From contig JBBDRD010000048.1 in assembly GCA_040905665.1 (NCBI GenBank), positions 9,119 through 73,118 of the forward strand: 64,000 nucleotides of DNA, in the 5' to 3' direction. Position 1 is the first letter of the stretch. Every line of letters starts with the position of its first letter. Both the position numbers and the translations under genes were made by a program. The notes under the pieces were generated by a model. It saw only the letters and a list, made by a program, of their open reading frames with translations. It was not told where the DNA came from and ran no database searches. Below, piece after piece: positions 25,094 through 33,782 of this stretch. Source of the DNA: DASVCN01 sp040905665 (GTDB taxonomy: Bacteria > Deinococcota > Deinococci > Deinococcales > Trueperaceae).

Positions 25094-25921
25094 ATGGCCG
25101 GCATTCGAGTTTCAGGTGTAAGCAAGAGCTACCTCCTGCCCGACGGCAGCGAACGAGAGGCACTGGGCCAAGTCGACCTCACGATCGGCGACGGCGAATT
25201 CGTGTGCCTGCTGGGACCCTCCGGCTGCGGCAAGACGACGCTACTGAACATACTGAGCGGGCTAGACAGCGACTATCGGGGCACGGTGAGATTTACCGAC
25301 GTACGTTCAGGAACGAGTGGCTCACAACAAAGCGAGACGGATGTAGGAATGGGTGGGGCTGAGCCGGTATTCAGCTACATGTTTCAAGAGTCGCGGCTGC
25401 TTCCCTGGCTCACCGTGCGAGAGAACCTCCGCTTCGTTCTCGATGACGAAGACCGTGGCGTGCGGGGTGTGGCACGAATAGACGACTGGCTCGGTCGCGT
25501 AGGGCTCGAAGGCTCCGGAAACTACTTTCCATCCCAACTGTCGGTGGGGATGCAGCAACGGGTCGCACTCATCCGCTCGCTCATCATAGGTCCCGAGATC
25601 CTCTTCATGGACGAACCGCTCAGCTCGCTCGACGAACTCACTGCCTCGCGCATGCGCGACGAGCTGCTGAACCTTTGGACCGAACAGGTACCTACCGTGG
25701 TGTTCGTGACCCATAATCCGCTAGAGGCTGTGTATCTGGCAGACCGCGTGCTCATCATGAGCCCGGGGCCGGGCCGCATAATCCATGAACTGCAGGTGTC
25801 CGAGGAGTTGCCGCGGCCACGGAGCTCGGAGGACACCAGGCTATGGGAGCTTTCTCGGGAGTGTGTGCGGATTTTGAAGGGGAAAGCTCGCGATCCGGCC
25901 GGTTCGGTACTTGACGTCTGA
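25094..25921 (+). CDS. ABC importer ATP-binding subunit, NitT/TauT (SsuB) type
   Basis: It has Walker A GPSGCGKTT, Q-loop FQESRLLPWLTVREN, a signature-like segment LSVGMQQRVALIRS, Walker B ILFMDEPLSSLD and the H-loop VTHNPLEA. The signature reads LSVGM rather than LSGGM, a mild deviation. A stretch of about 25 residues after YRGTVRFTD (SGTSGSQQSETDVGMGG) is an insertion relative to most SsuB proteins. It follows the permease directly and ends at a convergent junction with the VWA fusion gene. Confidence 0.87.
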   Translation: MAGIRVSGVSKSYLLPDGSEREALGQVDLTIGDGEFVCLLGPSGCGKTTLLNILSGLDSDYRGTVRFTDVRSGTSGSQQSETDVGMGGAEPVFSYMFQESRLLPWLTVRENLRFVLDDEDRGVRGVARIDDWLGRVGLEGSGNYFPSQLSVGMQQRVALIRSLIIGPEILFMDEPLSSLDELTASRMRDELLNLWTEQVPTVVFVTHNPLEAVYLADRVLIMSPGPGRIIHELQVSEELPRPRSSEDTRLWELSRECVRILKGKARDPAGSVLDV

Positions 25922-25968
25922 TCCCCTCCCCAGCAGGGCCTCCATCCGTCCAATGACGCGGGCTGGAA

Positions 25969-25982
25969 GGGCAGAACTGCCC
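25969..25982. terminator. Weak hairpin between convergent genes
   Basis: GGGCAG and CTGCCC face each other with a 2-base centre (in practice a 5-bp stem with a 4-base loop). They lie in the 90-base gap between the importer ATPase gene and the VWA fusion gene. There is no T run, so function is doubtful. Confidence 0.25.
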
Positions 25983-26011
25983 CTCCTCGACTCTGACTTG
26001 TAGTCGCCGGA

Positions 26012-29000
26012 TCAGGTAGTTGGCGTCGTCGTCCTACCGGTCTTACGCATCGAGCTCGAACCGGCCAAGGAGCCTACGCGCTCGCTTCGGTGTACCCGTC
26101 GGGCGTCCAGTATCAGCGCAAGCGAAATACATAAGATCGCCAGCCAGACCCACGGCCCCATCCGGGCGCTCCAGGCCAAAACGAAGGCGGGTCGCATCTG
26201 GGTATCATCCATATTCAGCACAATCCTCCCGCCTGTTGCGTTGGCAGCACCGGATGCCACAGCCACGCGTCCCGTTTTAAAGCCCAGGCTAGAGGGGTAC
26301 GGCAGGAATACGGTCCGTTCGGCTGGCGCGTAACCCCCTGCGTCGCTGAGCTGTAGCTCGGCGACAACATCGTAACGGCCGGGAACGAAAGCATCCAGGA
26401 CACCCCGATAAACACCCCGACCTAGGTCGTCCAGTAGCACGGGTCCTTGAGTCTCCCCGTTCGGTGCTTGTGCCCGCACTACGATCCTCTCTCCCTCGAT
26501 GGGCGCCCCTTCGTCGTCTAAGACTCTTACCGATGCCACCAAAGCGTCACCCTCACGGCGCACGTCCAGGTTCAGACCCGGCTGTAGTACCGGCGCCGCG
26601 ACCCACCGGAAGCTTTGGCGCACGAGTTCCTCGCCGAACTCGGTCCCCGTCCATGCCTCGGACCATTCGCCCGCCAGGGGAGTAGCAAGGGCGACTACAC
26701 GCCCAATCCCATGACGCCACGAAGCCAGGAGAGGATCTCCGTCCGGTGTTCGGGCATGCACCTCGGCCTCCTCCTTTGGAGTAGTGCGCACGTAACCGCT
26801 CAGTTGGGGAAACGATTCCGGAAGAGTCTCGATGAACGCTGCCTCACCGGGAGCAAAAACAGGTTGAACCGGGCCCTCACGCACAGGATTGCCAGAAAGC
26901 AGCATCGCCTCTTGAGACAGGATGCTGGGCAGTGCCCGCACGTCGTCACTACGATGAAATGAGCCGCCACCGGAGCGGGCAATGTCTTCGAGAAGATTGA
27001 CGTCAGCGCCCCGGCCCACCGCCACCGTGCTTATGGTGATGTCAGAATTCGTGATGAATGGAATCAGGTCGTCGAAAGGCGCGTGCTGTGCCAAGCCATC
27101 CGTCATAACGATCATATGCTTTGCCTCGGCGTTCGTTCCCTCCAATTGGGCGAACGCCGCTTCCAAAGCCGGGTAGAGATTGGTTCCCCCGCCAGCGGTA
27201 ATCGGTTCCAGGCGCGCAGCTACATCGTCCGGCGGACCCAGGGGCTTGAGGAGATGCGCCACGTCGTCGAACAGCACGATGGAGACCTCGCTGTCCGGAT
27301 GCAACAACTCGACCGCCTCTACCGTCGCTTGCTTGGTGAACGCCATGCGTGTGATTCCCTCAACGGTCTGCTGCATGCTGCCGGAGCGGTCCAGGACGAA
27401 AGCTATGGCTGCCTGCGGCTGTTCGCCCGGCACGCGCGCCGAGAGCGGCGAGAGATCCTCGAGCGGCGTGCGCAAATAACCTCCGGGACCGAAAGAGTTC
27501 CGAGCGCCCGCGATCACGAGACCACCACCGTACTCCCGCACCCACCGCTCGAGAGTCGCCTGCCGCAGCGGATGTAGATCCACGGCGGGTACGTCCAACA
27601 AGGCAACCAAGTCATAGCTAAGATAGTCCTCGATGGAGGTTGGAAGGTCCGTAGGTCGCAAGGTATCGACTTCGAACTGGTACTCCTGCAACAGGTCGAC
27701 GAGTGTCAGGGGAGCATCCTCGCCCGCGGTTACGAGCGCCACTCGGCCCGCCGGCTCAACCTTGACGAACTGGGCAAGGGCATCATTGGTGGCTGCTCCA
27801 GCTGGTCCCGCTGCTGCTAGTCGCGCCTGCAACAGGTACAAGCCGGCCGCCGCGGCCTCCCATGCGAACGCTCTCCCGCTTCCTGCAATCGCCTCCAGCG
27901 ACTCGCCATCCACCGTCACCTCGACCCCGCGCTCAGAAGCGCCCGCCCCACTAACCCCGACTCTCAAAGTAACGGTCTCACCCGCCCTTACCACCGCAGG
28001 AACGCCGATGCTGTCGATCCATGCCTCCGCTGCGGGGGCCGACGGCGGCGGCGCTACGTCTACGGTCACCGCGCGAGCACTCAATCCGGCCAACATTCCA
28101 GAGTCTCGTTCCGGCTCATCGCCTCGCAAGCCCGCCACTATCAAGCGGCCGCCACCGGAACCGAGGCTTGCTGCTGCTAGCTCCAATGCAGCAGTCAGGT
28201 CGTAGCCCGCCGCCTGGTGACTCTCGCTGTTGACCAACGCATCTCTCGATCGAATCAGTTGGCCCGTGCCTTGTGCCAAGACGACGGAATCGGCGCGCTC
28301 CAGAATGCTAGCCAGGGCCTCCTGACCCCCCTCGTCGGCTGCCGCGTCGGTCAATGCCCACGGATCGACGATCACGGTCGTCCTCTCCGTGAAGCGAGGG
28401 CTTGGTACCGGTACCCCCGCGGTTACCAGCAGAAGAGCGCCAACAGCGACGAAGCGCAAGGTCACCGACACCCAGTTAGACGATGCACCGTGGACGCGAC
28501 GACCGCCTCGACGCCGTCGCATGGCACGAGCGGTGTCGACTCCAATAATCAGAGCCGCCAAAAGCGCCAGTCCGCTGTCCATTCGTTTCCACGGAAATGA
28601 TGCATCGGGTTCACTCCCGAACTTCACGCCCGGCGAACCCAGATTAGTCTCGGGCCCCGCCCGCACGTCCACGACCCAACGTTCCCCGTCCACCTCATGG
28701 ACGCCGATCGGATCGGCTCTCGTTTGCCCTTCCACCTCGGAGCACGAGCGTCCCAACAGGCAACGGGCGTCCGTCCAGGCACCGTGTCGAGGCTGCGCTC
28801 CAGCCGCGAGGTCGCTAACGAAGCGAGCGAAGCCAAGCTCCCGCGCCCAGCGGCTGTCTCCTACTGACCATGCAGCCTGCACGTCTGTACGCTGGGGCGT
28901 CGATCGGACCTGCAGAAGCGGTCCCCGATCGGAGTGCAGAAGTACCGTTGCGTCACCACTCGAGGGCAGTGAATGTGCTAGTCCGATCGCTCCCCCGGGA

Positions 29001-30283
29001 ACGTCGGCAACACCAGCCCACTCCACCGTCCCAGTGCCTGACCATAGTTCCGTGGGGACCGGCATTTCTGCCCCTTGCCTTCCGTCAGCTCGAACACCGG
29101 CCAACCAGAGCACAGTAGACGCCGGACGGTTCGGCATCAGTACTCCGGGACCGACTACGGCTAGGTCGAACTCGTTTGATCCGGTTTCGCGCCGCGCCTC
29201 TTCAAGAAGCACGACCTCGGACCCGTTCAGACGGCTAAGCGCGTCGACGAGGGGCCGGGCGACCTCCCCGGCAATCAATATTCGCAGAGGGACCTGCTCA
29301 CCGCGCAACAACACGCGAGCCACATTGTCAAGGGGCAGCGCATCTTCGGGAAGCCGCAAGGTTAGAACACCCGAGCCTGGAAGGCTCGTTTCGAACGCGA
29401 ATGGCGTTCGCTCCCCGCGAGGACGCACAGTCAGCTCCTCCCAAGGCAATGCTCCGGCTACATCATCACTCTCGAATGTGACCCGAATAGTGAGTGCCTC
29501 GCTTGAAGGCGGGTATGCAAGCACCTCGCCTTCTACGAGCCACTCGCCCGCGTTGGCATTAAGCGGCACCGCTCGCACCGACGCAAGACCGTGAGTGTCG
29601 AGGTTTTCACCGACGGACGCAACCTCGACCTCCACGTTCTCATCCTGTAGCCACGGTTCGAGCACCTCCTGCATTTCAGCCGTTCCGGCCGAGTCGGTCA
29701 ATACGGTTATTCGGGTTTGCTCCTCGGCCGAAACGAGGCTGCGAACTAGCTCCCGGACCCGGGATGTATGCACCGGCCCGCCGCCCACCTCAACCTCCAC
29801 TGCCCTTACGGCCTCCTGCGCGGCCGCTGGGGTAGCGCCCCGCGCCAGGAGTACCTTCACGTTCTCACCGGTTCCGACAACGGAGAGAAGAGGACCGCCA
29901 CGCGAGGCAGCATCGGTCGCTTCGAGCGAATCAACTGCTCGCCCTACTGCAGCCTGAAGCCTTGTGCCCTCACCGTGGGGTGATTCCATACTTCCCGAGA
30001 GGTCGATCAGCCAAAGGTGATGATCCGCAACCTGTCCGGCGGGACGTGGACCCGCGAGTGCTGCCATAAGTGCCAATAGAGCGAGCAACTGCATCCAGAG
30101 AGAGCGGTCGAATCGCCAACTAAACCGGCGCAACGGGGCGTTTGCCCGCTTTACGTCGCGCTCCACATCCTTCCAAATGCGCAGGCTCGGAACGGTAAGC
30201 ACACGGGGGTTGCGCGCGTGCCAAAGAACCAGTGGCAGCGCCAACAGCCCAAGCAACAACCACCAGGGCTGGAGTAGAGTCAC
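26012..30283 (-). CDS. Giant membrane protein: BatA-like VWA half fused to a GATase-like/VWA half
   Basis: About 1423 residues with two halves that are usually separate proteins. Half one has two N-terminal helices (LLQPWWLLLGLLALPLVLW), a VWA domain with MIDAS motif DLSGS, a long beta-rich stretch, then two helices near 570-630. Half two has a glutamine-amidotransferase-like fold (about 860-960; YLSYDLVALLDVPA, GGGLVIAGARNSFGPGGY), a second VWA domain with DRSGS and TDGLAQHA, a beta domain, and a final helix near 1380. VWA domains bind Mg/Ca and protein partners. I choose GTG 30283 over TTG 30307 because it gives a GTGA overlap with the DUF58 gene. The BatA/MoxR context suggests assembly or metal insertion into periplasmic enzymes. 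Confidence 0.85.
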   Translation of the reverse strand: MTLLQPWWLLLGLLALPLVLWHARNPRVLTVPSLRIWKDVERDVKRANAPLRRFSWRFDRSLWMQLLALLALMAALAGPRPAGQVADHHLWLIDLSGSMESPHGEGTRLQAAVGRAVDSLEATDAASRGGPLLSVVGTGENVKVLLARGATPAAAQEAVRAVEVEVGGGPVHTSRVRELVRSLVSAEEQTRITVLTDSAGTAEMQEVLEPWLQDENVEVEVASVGENLDTHGLASVRAVPLNANAGEWLVEGEVLAYPPSSEALTIRVTFESDDVAGALPWEELTVRPRGERTPFAFETSLPGSGVLTLRLPEDALPLDNVARVLLRGEQVPLRILIAGEVARPLVDALSRLNGSEVVLLEEARRETGSNEFDLAVVGPGVLMPNRPASTVLWLAGVRADGRQGAEMPVPTELWSGTGTVEWAGVADVPGGAIGLAHSLPSSGDATVLLHSDRGPLLQVRSTPQRTDVQAAWSVGDSRWARELGFARFVSDLAAGAQPRHGAWTDARCLLGRSCSEVEGQTRADPIGVHEVDGERWVVDVRAGPETNLGSPGVKFGSEPDASFPWKRMDSGLALLAALIIGVDTARAMRRRRGGRRVHGASSNWVSVTLRFVAVGALLLVTAGVPVPSPRFTERTTVIVDPWALTDAAADEGGQEALASILERADSVVLAQGTGQLIRSRDALVNSESHQAAGYDLTAALELAAASLGSGGGRLIVAGLRGDEPERDSGMLAGLSARAVTVDVAPPPSAPAAEAWIDSIGVPAVVRAGETVTLRVGVSGAGASERGVEVTVDGESLEAIAGSGRAFAWEAAAAGLYLLQARLAAAGPAGAATNDALAQFVKVEPAGRVALVTAGEDAPLTLVDLLQEYQFEVDTLRPTDLPTSIEDYLSYDLVALLDVPAVDLHPLRQATLERWVREYGGGLVIAGARNSFGPGGYLRTPLEDLSPLSARVPGEQPQAAIAFVLDRSGSMQQTVEGITRMAFTKQATVEAVELLHPDSEVSIVLFDDVAHLLKPLGPPDDVAARLEPITAGGGTNLYPALEAAFAQLEGTNAEAKHMIVMTDGLAQHAPFDDLIPFITNSDITISTVAVGRGADVNLLEDIARSGGGSFHRSDDVRALPSILSQEAMLLSGNPVREGPVQPVFAPGEAAFIETLPESFPQLSGYVRTTPKEEAEVHARTPDGDPLLASWRHGIGRVVALATPLAGEWSEAWTGTEFGEELVRQSFRWVAAPVLQPGLNLDVRREGDALVASVRVLDDEGAPIEGERIVVRAQAPNGETQGPVLLDDLGRGVYRGVLDAFVPGRYDVVAELQLSDAGGYAPAERTVFLPYPSSLGFKTGRVAVASGAANATGGRIVLNMDDTQMRPAFVLAWSARMGPWVWLAILCISLALILDARRVHRSERVGSLAGSSSMRKTGRTTTPTT

Positions 30284-31170
30284 CGAATAAACCCCGCTTT
30301 GCGCCAATCATCGAGGACTACGTTGGCGAGCACCTGATCGGTACGAACGGTGAGAACGCGTCCTCGAACTCCTTCCACCGAGTTCTGGAATCGTTGTCGC
30401 CAACTGTTAAACGCGCGCAGGTACGCGGCCTCGGTGGTCTCGTCCAGGGATAGATCGATGCTGTCCGCCAGCTCGGAGTCAACGAGTCGCGTCGGGCCGG
30501 TGGTCAGTAGGTGTGGCTCTTCCTCCTCAGGCGCCAGTACTTGAATTGCCACAAGTTCGCGCCCCGTACTCGCAAACGCTCGTACTGTCGATTCAGGATC
30601 CGACGACGCCCACCAGTCGCTCAGGACAATCGTGAGGCCCGTCGAAGTCAAAGCGGCGTTACTCGCGAGCGCTACCGATCGCAGGTCGGGTTCGTTTCCG
30701 GTCGCTGGTAGGGGCCGATCCAGTCCCTTCACCAGCGTGCGAACGCCATTCGTAGAGGTGACAACGGGCCGCCAACGGAGGGCGTTGTCGGTGCCGAAGG
30801 CGCCAAGCCTCACTCGATCACCGGCGGCAATACCTACATAGGCGATCGCCGTCGCCAGCTCGGAGGCCACCTGGAGCTTGGCTGGGCTTCCGTAGTCCAT
30901 CGAGGCCGAAGCATCGACCAGGACGGCAATGTCGAGGCCCCGGTCGGCCGCGAAGAGTTTCACATATGGGCGGCCGAGTCGGGCGTATGCATGTGCGTCC
31001 AGGTGGCGAAGATCGTCACCTGCGTGGTACTCCCGATGATCGGCGAACTCCATACCGGAACCTGCCAGCGTTCCTCGCCTTTCACCGTCCGGCGAGGTTG
31101 GCGAAGCCCAGCGAGACCAGAGCCGGCGGCGTGCCAGCCGCCCCAATAGCACGTCGTTGACGAGGGTCAT
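30280..31170 (-). CDS. DUF58 domain protein (MoxS-like)
   Basis: DUF58/VWA-like protein encoded after MoxR, as in many MoxR operons. Markers are GMEFADHREYHAGDDLRHLDAHAYARLGRPYVKLF and a MIDAS-like DASASMDYG. It has no membrane segment at 296 residues. ATGA and GTGA overlaps join it to the MoxR gene upstream and the VWA fusion downstream, so all three are made together. In methylotrophs the homologue MxaS belongs to the set needed for calcium insertion into methanol dehydrogenase. A similar role for the PQQ enzymes here is inference. Confidence 0.88.
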   Translation of the reverse strand: MTLVNDVLLGRLARRRLWSRWASPTSPDGERRGTLAGSGMEFADHREYHAGDDLRHLDAHAYARLGRPYVKLFAADRGLDIAVLVDASASMDYGSPAKLQVASELATAIAYVGIAAGDRVRLGAFGTDNALRWRPVVTSTNGVRTLVKGLDRPLPATGNEPDLRSVALASNAALTSTGLTIVLSDWWASSDPESTVRAFASTGRELVAIQVLAPEEEEPHLLTTGPTRLVDSELADSIDLSLDETTEAAYLRAFNSWRQRFQNSVEGVRGRVLTVRTDQVLANVVLDDWRKAGFIR

Positions 31171-32216
31171 CTGCTCCGGGCAACTTCGCGTCCAAAGACG
31201 TCGCGAAGTACATTGCCCACTGTGATCCCTTCATAATCGGCGTCGAACCGGAGTTGCACGCGATGGCGTAGCGCCGGCAGGAGAGTGGCGTCGAGGTCAG
31301 TCACATCCGTTGCAAAACGGCCCTGCACCAACGCGTGACCCTTTGCTGCCAATAGCCAGGACTGGGCGCCGCGAGGGCTGACGCCGTACCGCACATGCCT
31401 CCGTACCTCTTCGTATGCGCTACGGTCGGGATGGGTCGCGAAAACGAATCGGGATACCCGCCGCCGTAGATCCTCTGCTACCGGCATCGCCCTCACAAGT
31501 TCGTGAAGTGCGAGAATATCGCTCGCTTCGAACTGCTGCTCGACCTTTCGCACCTCGGTACCGGTAGTTGCGTTGAGGACTTCATCAAGTACATCCTCGG
31601 AAGGGAACTCCACCAGGATCTTCAGCAAGAAGCGGTCGACTTGCGCTTCCGGTAGAACGTAGGTCCCTTCCATCTCGATCGGGTTTTGCGTTGCCATGAC
31701 CATGAACGGGGCCGGCAGTTGATGCTCCACTCCCGCCACAGTCACGGTTCGCTCCTGCATCGCTTCGAGAAGCGCCGACTGGGTTTTCGGTGTAGCGCGA
31801 TTGATTTCGTCCGCCAGCAGCAGCTGCGTGAAGACAGGACCCTTCTGAAAGCGAGTATGTACCCGTCCAGCTGTATCGTGTACCAGCATGTTGGTACCGG
31901 TAATATCCGCTGGCATCAGGTCTGGGGTGAACTGAATCCGCTTGGTTTCGAGACCGAAAACGGAACCCATGGTTTTGGCCAGAAGTGTCTTACCCAGCCC
32001 GGGAGCCCCTTCGATAAGCGCATGCCCAGCGGCTATGAGAGCCAGCAGGAGCTGCTCGACGACGGCTTCCTGACCGACGACCACGCGGCCAATTTCGCGA
32101 CGCGCAGCTTGCAAGCGCTGCACGGCCTCCTCGACATGACCAGCGTCGAGGGTACGGTTAGTGTCGAGATCCACTTTGCTGCTCCCAACGGACGCTCGGC
32201 GCGCTGTTGACTTCAC
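31167..32216 (-). CDS. MoxR-family AAA+ ATPase
   Basis: It has Walker A EGAPGLGKTLLAK, Walker B LLLADEINRA, sensor ATQNPIEMEGTYVLPEAQ and the C-terminal lid domain (RYGVSPRGAQSWLLAAKG). MoxR ATPases act as chaperones that load cofactors or assemble complexes together with VWA proteins. The GTG start overlaps the preceding stop (GTGA). The operon order (DUF4175-like, MoxR, DUF58, VWA fusion) recalls mxaR-S-A-C-K-L. It lies between two PQQ dehydrogenase modules. Confidence 0.92.
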   Translation of the reverse strand: MKSTARRASVGSSKVDLDTNRTLDAGHVEEAVQRLQAARREIGRVVVGQEAVVEQLLLALIAAGHALIEGAPGLGKTLLAKTMGSVFGLETKRIQFTPDLMPADITGTNMLVHDTAGRVHTRFQKGPVFTQLLLADEINRATPKTQSALLEAMQERTVTVAGVEHQLPAPFMVMATQNPIEMEGTYVLPEAQVDRFLLKILVEFPSEDVLDEVLNATTGTEVRKVEQQFEASDILALHELVRAMPVAEDLRRRVSRFVFATHPDRSAYEEVRRHVRYGVSPRGAQSWLLAAKGHALVQGRFATDVTDLDATLLPALRHRVQLRFDADYEGITVGNVLRDVFGREVARSR

Positions 32217-33718
32217 TCCTGCGTCTCCATGTTTTCCGGTTCGAACAACCGCTGAGCCAATAGCCTAGCATGAGGCCCAAGCGGCTCTTTTCGCCAACCG
32301 CCGGCGTCCCGGCGGATGCTGTCGCGGCTGGTTACCGCGATTGGGGGATTGCCATCGGTGACGTCCTGGGCCCCGCGACCAACGACACTGGCGCTGCCCT
32401 CCGCGTTTGCTCCAACTTCGGCACTCGTCTGCACCCGGACACCATTTGCGTTCGCACTCTCCGGCAAGGCCACATCCTCGCCCCGTTCGAAGGCAGCCGC
32501 CTCCGTACGTTCACCGATGTCCAAATCCTGAGAGCCGGCACCGGCGGCATCGCCCGGAGCGTCCGTCGAGCGCTGAGCCGCTCCTGCCGGCGTACCTGCC
32601 GCACCGTCCACCGACTCACCAACGACTCCCGCCTCCTGGAGGTTCGCAGGGGAGTCTCGCCGCCCAACCTCGAATGAACCCCCGTAGGGGTTGTCCATGC
32701 GCTGCGACTGCACTACTTCGAGCCGCTCACGCACCGCCCTCACATCCGAAAGCACATCCTGCATCTGGGCCCCAGCCGCGGGCAGCGAGAACCCAACGGT
32801 GGGAAGTGGGGGTTGATCTTCGGAAGAGGCGATTTCGTCGGGAGGGTTCATTTCGGTCTCCACGCTGGCACCTCGTCCACCACTCGCCGACACGTTGGGC
32901 CCCAACGCTCGCTCAACGTGGGCCAACAGGCTCGCAACTTCCGCCTCGGCTTCTTGGGCCGAAAGACCAGAAATGAGATCCTCGACGTCCTGTGCCAATG
33001 CCCGCGCACTTTCAGCCAGTGCGCGAGTATAGGCGTCACCTGTTTCTGCCGCCTCTTCCTCCAGCGCCCTGGCAAAGGCCCCGAGTTCCGCCGCCAGTTC
33101 ACTTCGCTCGAGCTCTCCCCAACCAGGGTCAAAAGCGTCTGCCTCTTCGGCAAGCGAGGCGGCCCAAGACGGCTTCCACTCGTCCACTACGTTCGCAACC
33201 GCGATCGATCCGAGTATGGTAACCAATGCAATTCCATGTACCGGGAGGAAGCGCAGGGGCACGAGGCGCTTCACGTGGATAGCGGGCTCCATGCGCTGGA
33301 GGTCGCGCAATAGAGCATGGTGCAGGAGTTGGGACACGGAGTGGACAGGCGGGCGGCGTTCCAGGTCACGAGCCGTGACCAATCGCGATTCGAGTCCCAC
33401 CGCATCGTCTACATACCGCAACATCTCCGACTCGCCAGGCGTGGTTCTCCAGGCGAGACCAATTGCCGCAGCGGAGACCAGCAATGCCATGCCGGCGATG
33501 AACCACGAGACATCATGTGCGCTCAGTGGGAGAAGCCCGAGTACGACGAGTCCCACTACCGTTGCACCCAAAACGCTGATCCCTGCGGCAGCAATGGCGA
33601 GACTCGCCAGTGATCGGCGTAGAAACCACCTTCGTCTGGCGGCTCTTACGCTGTGCAAGAGGCCAGCAAGCGGCAACGTCCGCGCTTGCCCCGTGACTTG
33701 CCGGTCCTCTGGCCTCAT
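32213..33718 (-). CDS. DUF4175-like membrane protein with acidic coiled region, heads the MoxR operon
   Basis: 501 residues. Two N-terminal helices (about 40-65 and 72-90), then a third near 155-180 (FLPVHGIALVTILGSIAVANVV). An Ala/Glu-rich coiled stretch and a long low-complexity region follow, ending LFEPENMETQE. The helix arrangement and the LRYVDDAVGLESRLVTARDLE segment recall DUF4175-type proteins seen with MoxR operons, but the match is by eye. It is the first gene of the operon and its stop overlaps the MoxR start. It is likely a membrane anchor for the complex. Confidence 0.62.
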   Translation of the reverse strand: MRPEDRQVTGQARTLPLAGLLHSVRAARRRWFLRRSLASLAIAAAGISVLGATVVGLVVLGLLPLSAHDVSWFIAGMALLVSAAAIGLAWRTTPGESEMLRYVDDAVGLESRLVTARDLERRPPVHSVSQLLHHALLRDLQRMEPAIHVKRLVPLRFLPVHGIALVTILGSIAVANVVDEWKPSWAASLAEEADAFDPGWGELERSELAAELGAFARALEEEAAETGDAYTRALAESARALAQDVEDLISGLSAQEAEAEVASLLAHVERALGPNVSASGGRGASVETEMNPPDEIASSEDQPPLPTVGFSLPAAGAQMQDVLSDVRAVRERLEVVQSQRMDNPYGGSFEVGRRDSPANLQEAGVVGESVDGAAGTPAGAAQRSTDAPGDAAGAGSQDLDIGERTEAAAFERGEDVALPESANANGVRVQTSAEVGANAEGSASVVGRGAQDVTDGNPPIAVTSRDSIRRDAGGWRKEPLGPHARLLAQRLFEPENMETQE

Positions 33719-33782
33719 AGAAGAGCGCGTACCTCCCTTTCCTCGATCATCTCCGGTCCGCTACCTCTTCCATGTAGTGTGC

